A stretch of 64,000 nucleotides of DNA from Streptomyces pristinaespiralis (lineage in GTDB: Bacteria; Actinomycetota; Actinomycetes; Streptomycetales; Streptomycetaceae), in assembly GCF_001278075.1 (NCBI RefSeq), contig NZ_CP011340.1:6321501-6385500 (forward strand), in the 5' to 3' direction. Below the pieces are notes generated by a model. It was not told where the DNA came from. It saw only the letters and a list, made by a program, of their open reading frames with translations, and did no database searches. The position numbers and the translations under genes were made by a program. Shown here in pieces: positions 1 to 11,870 of the stretch. Each line of letters opens with the position of its first letter. Within the stretch, counting starts at the first letter, position 1.

Positions 1-2357
<2,357 letters not shown>

Positions 2358-2620
2358 CTACGAACTCCTCCGGCGGACAGTTTCTCTTCCGTCGGAGGGA
2401 CGAGAGCGCCGATGCTGCGCGGCTCCCGCGGTACCACCCTCCTTGGCGGTGCACAGGTCACCGCCCCCTCATTGGGGTCGCGACGCCGGTTCTACCGGCC
2501 ACGGGGTCCCGTGGCTTTCTTCCGGCGGCTCCGGGGTGATGCTTCACATCGCGCTCGCCCCCGGGCTCTCACCGTCCCCGGGTCGCTCATGGCTGCGTAC
2601 GACGCTACTCGTCCCCATCC
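2358..2620 (-). promoter_or_regulatory. T-box riboswitch leader of ileS
   Basis: The minus strand carries the conserved T-box bulge AGGGTGGTACCGCGG (complement of 2426-2440). Upstream is a structured stem I region with GGTGAGAGCC, and an ATC isoleucine triplet in GCATCACCCC (complement of 2538-2540) as the likely specifier. No U-tract terminator is visible; instead the ileS Shine-Dalgarno sequence lies just downstream. This fits the translational T-boxes known for actinobacterial ileS, where uncharged tRNA frees the ribosome-binding site. The motif and the matching specifier are seen directly; the translational mechanism is inferred from the family. Confidence 0.9.
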
Positions 2621-2638
2621 ACGCCTTTCGCTGGGCCC

Positions 2639-2668
2639 AGTGTACGGGCCTCCATGGCGGGCGTCCGA
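2639..2668 (-). promoter_or_regulatory. Probable ileS promoter
   Basis: On the minus strand TCGGAC (complement of 2663-2668) and TACACT (complement of 2639-2644) are separated by 18 bp. They lie just upstream of where the T-box stem I would begin. The -10 fits the TAnnnT pattern of the principal sigma factor in this genus. The rest of 2669-2918 shows no gene; it must also carry the promoter of the divergent DksA-like gene, which I could not place. Confidence 0.45.
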
Positions 2669-2918
2669 CCGCTTTTTCGACGGCGGGGCGGTTGACCCGA
2701 ATGGCCACACCGGCCACCTGGACGTCCTCCCGGGGTGCGGTGCCTGCCGCCCGGCGGATTACCGGGCGGAGAGCTGGGCACAACCGATGCAGTCCCGGCT
2801 TCTCGCTGCGCGGGGCGGGCCGAACCGGCGGCGTGCCCCGTTGCCGCGGGGCTGGGGTCGATTTATCGTCCCAGCACGATTCGCGAGCAAGATCACAATA
2901 TGTGAAGGGGCCGCGGCC

Positions 2919-4883
2919 ATGGTGGCGAAGAAGACTGCCGGCAGGACGGCGTCCGCGCGGTCCGCCGCCGCGGGGGCGGGCTCCGGGAGGCCCGCCTCCC
3001 CGGAGCCCGCCGGGAAGAAGGCCGCGCCCCGGAGGTCCACGGCCAGGACGGCCGGCAACGCCGCGGAGCCGCCTGCCCGCAAGAGGGCCACCGCGGGAGC
3101 GCCGGGTACGGCGGCCCGCGCCACCGGCGGATCCGCGTCGCACAAGACGTCCGGCGGCGGGACTCCGGCGGAGAAGTCGACTGCGAGCGGGTCGGCGGCC
3201 GGGAAGACCCCGGCGAAGAAGGCGGTGGCCGAGGAAGCGGCCGGGACCGGACGTGCGGCCGGGAAGACCGCCGCGAAGAAGACGACCGAGCCGGCAGCGG
3301 GCGGCGCGACAGTCAAGGAGACCCCGGCGAAGAGGACCTCGACCAGGACGAGCCCCGCCCGGACCGGTGCCGCCGCCAAGGTGTCGACGGCGGCGGCCGA
3401 CGAGGCCGCAGCAGAGGCGCCGCCGGCCGGCAGGGCGGCCGCCAGGACGAAGAAGACGACCGCAGCAGCCGCTGATCCGGGCGCCGAGGCGGCCCCGGCC
3501 GGTAAGGCGGCATCCAGGTCCAGGAGGACGACCGCGGCCGAGGCGGTGACGGCGACCGACGAGACCGAGGTCGACGACCACGCAGCTGAGGCCGTCCCGG
3601 CCGGTAAGGCGGCATCCAGGTCCAGGAGGACGACTGCGGCCGAGGCGGTGACCGCGACCGACGAGACCGAGGTCGACGACCACGCAGCTGAGGCCGTCCC
3701 GGCGGGCAAGGCGGCCACCAGGTCCAAGAAGACGACCGCTGCCAAGAAGTCGGCGGCCAGGACGACCCAGGCGAAGGAGGCCGCGACCGGCGAGGCAGCA
3801 GTCGAGGATCCGGGAGCCGGGACGGCCGGAGGCGGCAAGGCCGCCAGGCCCAAGAAGAAGACCCCGGTCAAGAAGGCGGTGGCTCACGAAGCCCCCGACG
3901 AGGCGGGGGCGGCCGGGAAGGCGGCCGCCAGAACGAAGAAGGCAGCCAGGACGACCGCGGCCGACGAGGACGCAGCCAGAAGGCCCGGAGTCGAAGCCGA
4001 CCCGGCCGGTAGGGCGGCTGCCACGACGAAGGAGACGACCGCGGCCGACGAGGCAACAGACGGGAAGCCGGGAGCCGAGGCCGGTACCACGGCCGCCAAG
4101 GTCGGGAAGACGGCCACCGGCGGCAAGGCGGCCAGGCCCAGGAAGGAGACCCCCGCCGAGAAGGCGGTGGCCCACGAAGCCGCCGCAGAGGCGGGGGCGG
4201 ACGGTGCCGGGAAGAAGGCGGCGCCGGTGAAGAGGAGCACGGCCCGCAGGGCCGCGAAGAAGGCCGGGAAGGACGCCGACCCGGCGCCCGGACCGGTGAC
4301 CACGGAGGTCGTCGACCGGGCGACCGCCGCGACACAGGCCGCGCCCGCGGCCGAGGGGGCGGCCGAGGCCGCGAAGCAGACAGGAGCCAGGACGGTGGCA
4401 GCGAAGAAGACCGCGGGTAGGGCATCAGGCGCAGGCGGGAGCGCGGTGGCGGTCACCACGGCTCCCGCGGCGGCCGCGACACCGCCGGGTGAGCTGGCGG
4501 TGCGGCCCGGTGAGGATCCGTGGACCCAGTCGGAGGTGGACGAGGCGCGGGCCGGGCTCGAGGGTGAGGCGGCCCGGCTGAACGCGGAGATCACCTCCTC
4601 CGAGGCGGCGCTCGCAGGGCTGATGCGGGACTCCGGCGACGGCGCCGGCGACGACGAGGCCGACACCGGCGCGAAGAACATCACGCGCGAGCACGAGATG
4701 GCGCTCGCGGCCAACGGCCGCGAGATGCTCGAGCAGACCGAGCGCGCTCTGCAGCGGCTCGACACCGGCACGTACGGCCTGTGCGAGAGCTGCGGGAAGC
4801 CGATCGGCAAGGCCCGGATGCAGGCGTTCCCGCGGGCGACCCTGTGCGTCGAGTGCAAGCAGAAGCAGGAACGCAGAGGCTGA
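2919..4883 (+). CDS. TraR/DksA-type zinc-finger protein with long Lys/Ala-rich N-terminal domain
   Basis: 654 residues. The last ~130 form a DksA/TraR-like domain: a helical region followed by a C4 zinc finger (C622, C625, C643, C646). The first ~500 residues are low-complexity Ala/Lys/Thr/Pro with many AAKK- and GKAA-type motifs, like the basic tails of histone H1 or HupS-type proteins. They include a near-perfect 34-residue tandem duplication (3501-3704). The family normally has 120-160 residues, so the tail is a large addition. The ATG at 2919 has AAGGGG 8 bp upstream. DksA proteins act at the RNA polymerase secondary channel; nucleic-acid binding by the tail is inferred from composition. 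Confidence 0.85.
   Translation: MVAKKTAGRTASARSAAAGAGSGRPASPEPAGKKAAPRRSTARTAGNAAEPPARKRATAGAPGTAARATGGSASHKTSGGGTPAEKSTASGSAAGKTPAKKAVAEEAAGTGRAAGKTAAKKTTEPAAGGATVKETPAKRTSTRTSPARTGAAAKVSTAAADEAAAEAPPAGRAAARTKKTTAAAADPGAEAAPAGKAASRSRRTTAAEAVTATDETEVDDHAAEAVPAGKAASRSRRTTAAEAVTATDETEVDDHAAEAVPAGKAATRSKKTTAAKKSAARTTQAKEAATGEAAVEDPGAGTAGGGKAARPKKKTPVKKAVAHEAPDEAGAAGKAAARTKKAARTTAADEDAARRPGVEADPAGRAAATTKETTAADEATDGKPGAEAGTTAAKVGKTATGGKAARPRKETPAEKAVAHEAAAEAGADGAGKKAAPVKRSTARRAAKKAGKDADPAPGPVTTEVVDRATAATQAAPAAEGAAEAAKQTGARTVAAKKTAGRASGAGGSAVAVTTAPAAAATPPGELAVRPGEDPWTQSEVDEARAGLEGEAARLNAEITSSEAALAGLMRDSGDGAGDDEADTGAKNITREHEMALAANGREMLEQTERALQRLDTGTYGLCESCGKPIGKARMQAFPRATLCVECKQKQERRG
3501..3704 (+). 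repeat. 102-bp tandem duplication inside the DksA-like gene
   Basis: Two adjacent copies of a 102-bp unit (3501-3602 and 3603-3704) are almost identical and keep the frame, each encoding 34 residues that begin GKAASRSRRTTAAEAV. Shorter, more diverged relatives of the GKAA and TKKTTAA motifs occur throughout 2950-4300, so the tail seems to have grown by repeated duplication. Confidence 0.9.
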
Positions 4884-4943
4884 CCGCGCGGAGGTGTGCC
4901 GTACCCTCGTCCTTGGTCAGAAACCTAGGGTTGAGGGACTCAC

Positions 4944-5504
4944 GTGGCAGAGGCGGAGCGCATCATCGGTACGCCAGATGTTGACGACGAGGCTGCGGCG
5001 TCCGCCGAGCCGCCGAAGGGCAAGCGCAAGATCGCCGTGCTGTTCGCGGTGGCGCTCGTCGCCTATCTGCTCGACCTCGGCAGCAAGCTGCTCGTGGTGG
5101 CCAAGCTGGAGCACCACGAGCCGATCGAGATCATCGGCGACTGGCTGAAGTTCGAGGCGGTGCGGAACCCGGGCGCCGCGTTCGGCATGGGTGAGGCCTT
5201 CACCATCATCTTCACCTGCATCGCGGCGACCGTGATCGTCGTGATCGTGCGGCTGGCGCGCAAGCTCTACAGCGGTCCCTGGGCGGTCGCCCTCGGTCTG
5301 CTGCTGGGCGGGGCGCTCGGCAACCTGACGGACCGGATCTTCCGTTCGCCCGGCGTCTTCGAGGGCGCGGTCGTGGACTTCATCGCGCCCGCGCACTTCG
5401 CCGTTTTCAACCTCGCGGACTCCGCGATCGTGTGCGGCGGCGTCCTCATCGTGCTGCTCTCGTTCAAGGGCCTGGACCCCGACGGGACAGTCCACAAGGA
5501 CTGA
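4944..5504 (+). CDS. lspA: Lipoprotein signal peptidase (signal peptidase II)
   Basis: Membrane aspartyl protease that cleaves lipoprotein signal peptides after Lgt has acylated the lipobox cysteine. The 186 residues include an acidic N-terminal extension, four hydrophobic segments, the RNPGAAFG motif, and the two conserved blocks holding the catalytic aspartates (GNLTDRI and VVDFI...FNLADS). The GTG at 4944 has GAGGGAC just upstream. It lies 60 bp after the DksA-like gene and 17 bp before the pseudouridine synthase, so it probably shares an operon with the genes that follow. Its partner gene lgt is in the same window at 51602. Confidence 0.96.
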   Translation: MAEAERIIGTPDVDDEAAASAEPPKGKRKIAVLFAVALVAYLLDLGSKLLVVAKLEHHEPIEIIGDWLKFEAVRNPGAAFGMGEAFTIIFTCIAATVIVVIVRLARKLYSGPWAVALGLLLGGALGNLTDRIFRSPGVFEGAVVDFIAPAHFAVFNLADSAIVCGGVLIVLLSFKGLDPDGTVHKD

Positions 5505-5521
5505 CAAGGCATACTCGACGG

Positions 5522-6463
5522 GTGAGTACGATTCCCGAGATCCGCACCCTGCCCGTACCCGACGGCCTGGAGGGTGAGCGTGTGGACGCCGCCATCTCCC
5601 GGATGTTCGGGTTCTCCCGTACGAAGGCCGCTGAGCTGGCCGCTGCCGGGAAGGTGCAGGTCGACGGCTCGGTCGTCGGAAAGTCCGAGCGTGTGCACGG
5701 CGGCGCCTGGCTCGAGGTGGAGATGCCGCAGGCCCCCGCGCCCGTGCAGATCGTCGCCGAGCCGGTCGAGGGCATGGAGATCGTCCACGACGACGACGAC
5801 ATCGTCGTGATCGTCAAGCCGGTCGGTGTGGCCGCGCATCCCAGCCCCGGCTGGACCGGCACCACCGTCATCGGCGGTCTCGCGGCCGCCGGTTACCGCA
5901 TCTCCACGTCGGGCGCATCCGAGCGCCAGGGCATCGTGCACCGTCTCGACGTCGGCACGTCCGGGCTGATGGTCGTCGCCAAGTCGGAGCGCGCGTACAC
6001 GCTGCTCAAGCAGCAGTTCCGGGAGCGGGTCGTCGACAAGCGCTACCACGCGCTCGTCCAGGGCCACCCGGACCCGCTGAGCGGCACCATCGACGCCCCC
6101 ATCGGCCGGCACCCCACCGCGGACTACAAGTGGGCGGTCACGGCGGAGGGCAAGCCCTCGGTGACGCACTACGACCTGATCGAGGCCTTCCGCGCCGCCT
6201 CGCTGCTGGACATCAAGCTGGAGACCGGCCGCACGCACCAGATCCGGGTGCACATGGCCGCGCACCGCCACCCCTGCGTGGGCGACCTGACCTACGGCGC
6301 CGACCCCACGATGGCGAAGCGGCTCGGTCTGACCCGGCAGTGGCTGCACGCCGTGCGTCTCGGCTTCGAGCACCCGTCGGACGGGCAGTGGGTGGAGTAC
6401 GAGAGCACCTACCCGGACGACCTCCAGCAGGCGCTGGACCGGATCGAGGCGGAGAGCGCGTGA
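5522..6463 (+). CDS. RluA/RluD-family 23S rRNA pseudouridine synthase
   Basis: Converts uridine to pseudouridine in RNA, most likely 23S rRNA by family. The 313 residues hold an N-terminal S4 RNA-binding domain (residues ~15-75, with [19 protein letters not shown]) and a catalytic domain with [16 protein letters not shown], whose Asp is the catalytic residue. Conserved GRTHQIRVH follows near the C-terminus. The start is the GTG at 5522, shortly after lspA. The stop overlaps the next GTG by 4 bp, so the two are translationally coupled. The exact target uridine cannot be told from sequence alone. Confidence 0.93.
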   Translation: MSTIPEIRTLPVPDGLEGERVDAAISRMFGFSRTKAAELAAAGKVQVDGSVVGKSERVHGGAWLEVEMPQAPAPVQIVAEPVEGMEIVHDDDDIVVIVKPVGVAAHPSPGWTGTTVIGGLAAAGYRISTSGASERQGIVHRLDVGTSGLMVVAKSERAYTLLKQQFRERVVDKRYHALVQGHPDPLSGTIDAPIGRHPTADYKWAVTAEGKPSVTHYDLIEAFRAASLLDIKLETGRTHQIRVHMAAHRHPCVGDLTYGADPTMAKRLGLTRQWLHAVRLGFEHPSDGQWVEYESTYPDDLQQALDRIEAESA

Positions 6464-6933
6464 CGGTGTACAGCGTGCGTGTGGCCGTGGACCGGTCCGA
6501 CCGGGAGGCGTGCTTCGCCGTCCGCAAGGAGGTCTTCGTCGCCGAGCAGCAGGTGCCGGAGGACATCGAGTACGACGCGTACGACGCCGAGGACGCGGAC
6601 ACCATCCATGTCCTCGCCGTGGCCGAGGACGGCCGCCCGCTCGGCACCGGGCGGCTGCTGCACGGCGCTTCGGCGCTCAAGAAGACCGGTGGCGATCTCA
6701 CGGTCGGTTCGCTGGGCAGGCTCGCGGTCAGCAAGGCGGCGCGCGGCCTCGGCGTGGGTGTGGCGCTCGTGCGGGCCATGGAGGAGGCGGCACGGACGCG
6801 TGGACTCGCGGCCGTGGACCTGCACGCGCAGACCCATGCGATCGGCTTCTACGAGCGGCTCGGCTACGCGGCCTACGGCCCCGAGTTCATGGACGCCGGC
6901 ATTCCGCACCTGGCGATGCGGCGGGCCCTCTAG
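6460..6933 (+). CDS. GNAT-family N-acetyltransferase (ElaA/YjcF-like)
   Basis: 157 residues. The N-terminal [12 protein letters not shown] segment and the acetyl-CoA-binding region [19 protein letters not shown], followed by FYERLGY, are typical of ElaA-like GNAT acetyltransferases. The substrate is unknown. The GTG start is buried in the stop of the pseudouridine synthase gene (GTGA overlap). Downstream is a 53-bp gap containing a run of ten G residues (6975-6984), then the convergent MscS gene. Confidence 0.88.
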   Translation: MTVYSVRVAVDRSDREACFAVRKEVFVAEQQVPEDIEYDAYDAEDADTIHVLAVAEDGRPLGTGRLLHGASALKKTGGDLTVGSLGRLAVSKAARGLGVGVALVRAMEEAARTRGLAAVDLHAQTHAIGFYERLGYAAYGPEFMDAGIPHLAMRRAL

Positions 6934-6986
6934 CACCGGCCCGGCCCCCGGCCCGCCGCGCGGTCCGGGGCGACGGGGGGGGGGCG

Positions 6987-8141
6987 TCAGCCGCGGCCCG
7001 TGCGGGGGGCCTCGCCGTCCGTGGGCGTGTAGTCGCCCGCGTTGTTGCTGTGGATCTCTTCCTTCCGCGGGGGAGCGGCTTGCCGCGGCCACTGGCCGTC
7101 CGGCGGCAGAGAGGCCGCGGCGGTGGCGATCCGGGGCAGGGCGTACGGATGCTTCTCGTACAGCCAGGCGATCATCTGCTCCCGCACGGTGCAGCGGGCC
7201 GTCCAGATGTCGTCGGCGTCCTTCGCGGTCACGACCGCACGGACCTCGATCGTGCTCGGTGTGGTGTTCGTCACGGCCAGGCTCCAGTCCCTGCCGTCCC
7301 AGGCCTTGCAGCCGGCCAGGATCTCCTGGAGCTTCTCGCGCATCAGGGGGATGGGCGCCGAGTGGTCCAGCTGGAAGTAGACCGTGCCGGTCATCTGGGC
7401 GCCGCCGCGCGACCAGTTCTCGAACGGCTTGCTCGTGAAGTACGACACCGGCATGGTGATGCGGCGCTCGTCCCAGGTCCGTACGGCGAGGAACGTGAGG
7501 GTGACCTCCTCCACGACGCCCCACTCGCCGTCCACCACCACCGTGTCCCCGATGCGGACCATGTCGCCGAAGGCGATCTGGAAGCCGGCGAAGAGATTGC
7601 CCAGGGTGGACTGGGCCGCGACACCGGCGACGATGCCGATGATGCCCGCGGACGCCAGCATCGAGGCGCCGAACTTCTCCATGCCGGGGAACGTCAGCAG
7701 CATCGCGGCGACGGCGACCACGGCGACGACCGCCGTGACGATCCGCATGATCAGCGTGATCTGGGTCCGCACCCTGCGGACCCGGGCCGGGTCGCGCGTG
7801 GAGGACGCGTATCGGGTGTACGAGGACTCCACGACGGCGGACACGATGCGGGTCACCAGCCAGGCGCTCGCGCCGATCAGGACCAGTGAGAGCACATGGC
7901 CGATGGCCGTCTCATTGCGCTCGACGAGCGACCAGCGGGTCTCCCGGTAGGCGCCCCTGAGCAGAGCCCCGAGGACGACCACCTGGAGCGGCAGCCGACA
8001 CCTGCGCAGCATGTCCCACAAGGGGGTCTCGGGGTGGCGGTCGTCGATCCGGCGCAGTACGCGGTCGACGGCCCAACCGAGCGCGAGGGTGAGCAGGACC
8101 GCTCCGCCGATGACGGCCGAGGGGCGCAATATGTTCTCCAT
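6987..8141 (-). CDS. MscS-family mechanosensitive ion channel
   Basis: Inner-membrane channel that opens under membrane tension and protects cells from osmotic downshock. The 384 residues contain several N-terminal membrane helices. A glycine/alanine-rich pore-lining helix (near SAGIIGIVAGVAAQ) is followed by the MscS beta domain (LGNLFAGFQIAFGDMVRIGD and VVDGEWGVVEEVTL). A cytoplasmic alpha/beta part and a charged, disordered tail end the protein. ATG at 8141. It stands alone between the convergent GNAT gene and the divergent hydrolase gene, whose start is 46 bp away. Confidence 0.93.
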   Translation of the reverse strand: MENILRPSAVIGGAVLLTLALGWAVDRVLRRIDDRHPETPLWDMLRRCRLPLQVVVLGALLRGAYRETRWSLVERNETAIGHVLSLVLIGASAWLVTRIVSAVVESSYTRYASSTRDPARVRRVRTQITLIMRIVTAVVAVVAVAAMLLTFPGMEKFGASMLASAGIIGIVAGVAAQSTLGNLFAGFQIAFGDMVRIGDTVVVDGEWGVVEEVTLTFLAVRTWDERRITMPVSYFTSKPFENWSRGGAQMTGTVYFQLDHSAPIPLMREKLQEILAGCKAWDGRDWSLAVTNTTPSTIEVRAVVTAKDADDIWTARCTVREQMIAWLYEKHPYALPRIATAAASLPPDGQWPRQAAPPRKEEIHSNNAGDYTPTDGEAPRTGRG

Positions 8142-8187
8142 GTCTCCGTAACTCCGTGCCGGTGAAGGCGGCTGGCAGGATGGCCGG

Positions 8188-8757
8188 ATGAACGTCATCC
8201 TTTTCCATTCGACCTTCGGTCTGCGCCCCGCGGTGCACGCGGCCGCGGACCGGCTGCGTGCCGCAGGGCACGAGGTGCGCGTGCCCGACCTGTTCGAGGG
8301 GCAAACCGCCGGGACCGTCGAGGAAGGCAGAGACCTCAGGGAGAAGATCGGCACGGACGAGCTGCTGCGGCGGGCGATCCACGCCGCCGCGCCCTACTCG
8401 GACCAGGGGTTGGTCTACGCGGGGTTCTCGCTCGGCGGGGCCCTCGCGCAGAATCTGGCGCTCGGTGACGAGAAGGCGCGCGGGCTGCTGCTCCTCCACG
8501 GCACGTCCGACATCGCGGAGGGGGCGAGCGTGGACGGCCTGCCGGTGCAGCTGCACGTCGCGGACCCCGATCCGTTCGAGCCGCACGACTGGCTGAACAC
8601 CTGGTACCTGCGGATGCAGCGGGCGGGTGCGGACGTGGAGGTGCACCGCTATCCGGGGGCCGGGCATCTGTTCACCGACCCCGATCTGCCCGACTACGAC
8701 GAGACGTCGGCCGAGCAGACCTGGCGGACGGCCCTCGGGTTCCTGGAGACGCTCTGA
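8188..8757 (+). CDS. Dienelactone-hydrolase-like alpha/beta hydrolase
   Basis: 189 residues with a compact alpha/beta-hydrolase fold and no signal peptide. The nucleophile motif is GFSLGG, followed by an acid in HVADPDPFEPHD and the catalytic His in PGAGHLFTD, matching the dienelactone hydrolase family in order and spacing. The nucleophile is Ser where classical enzymes have Cys. The substrate is unknown. It is a single gene, followed by a terminator shared with the convergent metalloprotease gene. Confidence 0.88.
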   Translation: MNVILFHSTFGLRPAVHAAADRLRAAGHEVRVPDLFEGQTAGTVEEGRDLREKIGTDELLRRAIHAAAPYSDQGLVYAGFSLGGALAQNLALGDEKARGLLLLHGTSDIAEGASVDGLPVQLHVADPDPFEPHDWLNTWYLRMQRAGADVEVHRYPGAGHLFTDPDLPDYDETSAEQTWRTALGFLETL

Positions 8758-8774
8758 CGGGCGGCACGTTGAGC

Positions 8775-8856
8775 GACAGCGGGCCGCCCGGCCGTCGCGG
8801 CCACGGCGGTTGAGGCCGCACACGGCGGTCCGCCGGGCCGTCGAGGCCGCACACGG
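8775..8856 (+). repeat. Short GC-rich direct repeats after the hydrolase gene
   Basis: The segment GAGGCCGCACACGGCGGTCC occurs twice (around 8811 and 8843) with a 32-bp period. A diverged third copy precedes it. No ORF is supported here. Confidence 0.6.
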
Positions 8857-8895
8857 CGGTCCGCCCGGCGCGCACAGGGCGCGCCGGGCGGACCG
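8857..8895. terminator. Bidirectional hairpin between convergent genes
   Basis: A perfect 17-bp stem (8857-8873 with 8879-8895) closes a 5-nt loop. It lies between the stop of the hydrolase gene (8757) and the stop of the metalloprotease gene (8910), so it can serve both. There is no T-tract, as is common in this genus. Confidence 0.8.
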
Positions 8896-8909
8896 GTGAA
8901 GCGGTGGGA

Positions 8910-9908
8910 TCAGGCGCGGTAGGCCGTCCAGTGGTCCTTCATCCGCTGCACCTGGCCAGAGGTGAACTGGTACATGCAGGCGTCGTACGTGTAGTCCATG
9001 AAGTTGTGGATCGGGTCCACACCGGTCTTGCTGGCGCAGCTGTCACGGCCCGTCGGGCAGGCGTACGCCGGGCTCTTCTCGGCCGGGGTGTCGGTGACGT
9101 AGTCGCCGTTGCCGTTACAGCCGCCCTGGAAGGTGTGGTACAGGCCCATCCAGTGGCCGACCTCGTGGGTGGCGGTGTCGCCCTCGTCGTAGTTGGCGGC
9201 CGAGCCACCGGGCAGCGAGGCGTCGAGCACGACCACGCCGTCCATGGACGGGTTGGAGTTGTACGAGGACGGGAAGGTCGCCCAGCCGAGCAGGCCGCCG
9301 CCGAGCTTGGCGGTGTAGAAGTTCAGCGCGCCGGCGCCGCCCTGGCGGAGGGTGGACTTCATCTGCTTCTCGGCGGTGGAGCCCGAGGTCAGGTTGTACC
9401 AGGAGGCGTTGTTCGTGTAGTCGGTACCGGCCAGCGTGAACTGGAAGCCCGAGTCGACGTTGCCGGTGCCCTGGCCGGCGTAGGCCGCGTTCAGGACGGC
9501 CAGCTGGCTGTTGATCTGGCTGCTGGTGAGCTTGCCCGTCTCGCCGTCGTGGATGACGTGGAAGTAGACCGGGATCGTCGTCGCGGCGGCCACGGAGAGG
9601 CCACGGTTGGTGGTGCGGGCGGCGTCGAGTCTCTTCTTGAGGTCCGCGTCCATGGCCTTCGCCTTGGCCTCGGAGATCTCGTTGGGCTCGTGGGCGTGGT
9701 CCGCGCCGGGGCGGGTCTCACGGGCGGCGGCGCCGGCGTGCACGTCCTCGGCGCACTCTTCGGCGGACGCGGCGGCCGAAACGGCCGCCTTCGGCGCGGC
9801 GACGCTGCCCGGAGCGGAGAGCGGGGCGATGGCCAGGGTTCCGGCCATGATCGCCGTACCGACTGCGCGGTGGCGCAGTCGGGGGGATATACGGGCAAGA
9901 GCGCGCAT
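8910..9908 (-). CDS. Secreted zinc metalloprotease (M43 / pappalysin-like)
   Basis: 332 residues. A signal peptide (residues ~1-40, basic start then a hydrophobic stretch ending in alanines) and a short pro-region precede the catalytic domain. The extended metzincin motif [11 protein letters not shown] is present, followed by the Met-turn region [13 protein letters not shown]. This arrangement fits the M43 cytophagalysin/ulilysin group. Several cysteines in the catalytic domain suggest disulfides. The ATG at 9908 has GAGGAG upstream on the minus strand. The substrate is unknown. It is monocistronic, converging on the hydrolase gene. Confidence 0.9.
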   Translation of the reverse strand: MRALARISPRLRHRAVGTAIMAGTLAIAPLSAPGSVAAPKAAVSAAASAEECAEDVHAGAAARETRPGADHAHEPNEISEAKAKAMDADLKKRLDAARTTNRGLSVAAATTIPVYFHVIHDGETGKLTSSQINSQLAVLNAAYAGQGTGNVDSGFQFTLAGTDYTNNASWYNLTSGSTAEKQMKSTLRQGGAGALNFYTAKLGGGLLGWATFPSSYNSNPSMDGVVVLDASLPGGSAANYDEGDTATHEVGHWMGLYHTFQGGCNGNGDYVTDTPAEKSPAYACPTGRDSCASKTGVDPIHNFMDYTYDACMYQFTSGQVQRMKDHWTAYRA

Positions 9909-10094
9909 TACGTCTCCTCGCGGGGGGTTGTGAAGGGGGCCTTTCCTGGCCACCGCGGGGAGATTACGGGTGCATGTCAGATCTTGATGAGGATCCTTCA
10001 AGCCCAATCAATCCAAGGGTGATTACGGACATCAGGAAGAAACGTTTCGGCCGTGTCCGGGGTTTGAGATCCGCATGTAACGGATGCAGTGACG

Positions 10095-10144
10095 ACGACG
10101 GGTGGTGTGTCCGCATTGATGGTGCGGAACGCGCCACCCGTCGT
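10095..10144 (-). terminator. Two-tier hairpin downstream of phoD
   Basis: An outer perfect 11-bp stem (10095-10105 with 10134-10144) encloses an inner 6-bp stem (10110-10115 with 10123-10128). It sits 50 bp after the phoD stop on the minus strand and is the natural terminator for that gene. The rest of 9909-10193 holds the metalloprotease promoter region and no gene. Confidence 0.7.
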
Positions 10145-10193
10145 GATGATGTGATCTCCCGTTAACATGCTGCCACGTGGCTGGAAATCGCCC

Positions 10194-11840
10194 CTAGCGC
10201 ACGGGCTGGTTCACCCGCTCGACCTTCTGTGTTCCGCTGAGCGTCCGGTAGGAGCGGGACCACGACGACGATGCGTCCTGCTTCGTCCGGTCGGAGATCG
10301 TGTAGTAGTCCATCTGCGAGCGCTCGGCGGTCACGTCCAGCACGCCGTAGCCGTGGGCGTCCATGTCGACCCACTTCACATGGCGGTTGGCGGCGCGCAC
10401 CGCCGCCGATGCGACCAGCGAGACCGTCCCCGGGGCGACGTGGAGGATGTCGTCCAGGTTGTCCGAGCTCACCGACGTCACGACGAACTCGGTCGCGGCC
10501 GAGGCCGAGAGCGGATAGGTCGCAGCCTTGACCGGGACGTCGTTCGCCCACGCCATGTGGATGTCGCCGGTGAGGAAGACGGTGTTCTCGATGCCGTGCC
10601 GCGTCAGGTGGGCCAGCAGCTCCTTGCGGTCGTCCGTGTAGCCGTCCCACTGGTCGACGTTGACCGCCAGCCCTTCCTTGGGCAGCCCCATCAACTCCGC
10701 TATCGGCCCCAGCAGATGCGCGGGCAGCGAGCCGAATGCGACCGGCGAGATCATCACCGAGGTGCCGACCAGCTTCCACGACGCGTCGGAGGCGGCGAGG
10801 CCGGACTTCAGCCAGTCCAGCTGCGCCCGGCCGGTGAGCGAGCGGTCCGGGTCGTCCACGTCGCCGTTGCCGATGCCCGACTGCTGGGAGCGGAACGAAC
10901 GCAGGTCCAGCAGATGCAGATCCGCGAGCTTGCCGAAGCGCAGCCGCCGGTAGACGGTGCCCTCGGTGGACGTGCGCACCGGCATCCACTCGAAGTACGC
11001 CTGCTTGGCCGCCGCGACCCGGGCCGCCCACTCGCCCTCGGCGCCGGGCGTGTGGTTCTCCGCACCGCCCGACCAGGCGTCGTTGGCGAACTCGTGGTCG
11101 TCCCATATCGCTATCAGCGGGTGCGCGGCGTGCATCGCGCGGAGGTCGGCGTCCGTCTTGTACGTGGCGTGCCGCAGCCGGTAGTCGGCGAGCGTCACGA
11201 TCTCGTGCAGCGGCGCGTGCTTGCGTACGCCGTACTCCTCGGCCGGGTAACCGCCGGCGGCGTACTCGTAGATGTAGTCGCCGAGGTGCAGGACCGCGTC
11301 GAGGTCGCCGCGGGCCGCCAGGTGCCGGTAGGCGGAGAACCAGCCGGCTTCCCAGTTGGCGCACGACACGACGCCGAAACGCACGCCCGGCGTGGCCGCG
11401 TCGGTGGCGGGGGCGGTACGGGTGCGGCCGGCGGGGGAGACGGCACCGCCCGCGGTGAAGCGGTACCAGTAGGAGGTTGCCGGACGCAGGCCGCGCACAT
11501 CCACCTTGACGGTGTGGTCGGAGGCCGCCTTCGAGACGGTGGCGCCGCGGGCGACGACCCGGGTGAAGCCCACGTCCTCGGCGACCTCCCAGGCCACCTC
11601 GGTGTCGGCGCCCGTGCCCGAACCGGGCAGGGCGTCCGCGCTCGGAGTGACGCGGGTCCACAGCAGCACGCCGTCGGGCAGCGGGTCGCCGGAGGCGACG
11701 CCGTGGAGGAACGCGGGAGCCTGGTCCGCCGCACCGGCGGGGGAGGCGGTGGCCGCGAGAACGGGTGCGGCGACAGCAGTGGCGGCAGCGGCCTTGACGA
11801 CCGTGCGGCGACTGGGAGTTGAGGAAAATCGACTGGTCAC
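10194..11840 (-). CDS. phoD: Alkaline phosphatase D (PhoD-type phosphodiesterase/phosphomonoesterase), Tat-exported
   Basis: 548 residues. The N-terminus has a twin-arginine signal ([10 protein letters not shown] then a hydrophobic run ending in an AGA-type site). The mature part shows the PhoD metal-centre motifs [21 protein letters not shown] and [10 protein letters not shown], which bind iron and calcium in the family. The enzyme should release phosphate from organic esters outside the cell. It uses a GTG start at 11840-11838. A 12-bp palindrome (11853-11864) lies immediately upstream. Homologues are often under PhoP control; I saw only loose GTTCGCC/GTTCGAC half-sites with 12-bp rather than 11-bp spacing. 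Confidence 0.95.
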   Translation of the reverse strand: MTSRFSSTPSRRTVVKAAAATAVAAPVLAATASPAGAADQAPAFLHGVASGDPLPDGVLLWTRVTPSADALPGSGTGADTEVAWEVAEDVGFTRVVARGATVSKAASDHTVKVDVRGLRPATSYWYRFTAGGAVSPAGRTRTAPATDAATPGVRFGVVSCANWEAGWFSAYRHLAARGDLDAVLHLGDYIYEYAAGGYPAEEYGVRKHAPLHEIVTLADYRLRHATYKTDADLRAMHAAHPLIAIWDDHEFANDAWSGGAENHTPGAEGEWAARVAAAKQAYFEWMPVRTSTEGTVYRRLRFGKLADLHLLDLRSFRSQQSGIGNGDVDDPDRSLTGRAQLDWLKSGLAASDASWKLVGTSVMISPVAFGSLPAHLLGPIAELMGLPKEGLAVNVDQWDGYTDDRKELLAHLTRHGIENTVFLTGDIHMAWANDVPVKAATYPLSASAATEFVVTSVSSDNLDDILHVAPGTVSLVASAAVRAANRHVKWVDMDAHGYGVLDVTAERSQMDYYTISDRTKQDASSSWSRSYRTLSGTQKVERVNQPVR

Positions 11841-11852
11841 GGCCGATCAGAC

Positions 11853-11864
11853 TACTGATCAGTA
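11853..11864. promoter_or_regulatory. 12-bp palindrome, candidate operator of phoD
   Basis: TACTGATCAGTA is a perfect palindrome 13 bp upstream of the phoD start codon. A second overlapping inverted repeat, GATCAG-ACTA-CTGATC, spans 11845-11860. The position fits an operator in the promoter or 5' leader of phoD; the protein that binds it is unknown. Confidence 0.35.
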
Positions 11865-11870
11865 CGTCGA

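Noticed and set aside
6975..6984. Run of ten G residues as a phase-variation tract
   Set aside because: It lies between two convergent stop codons, so length changes would not affect either protein.
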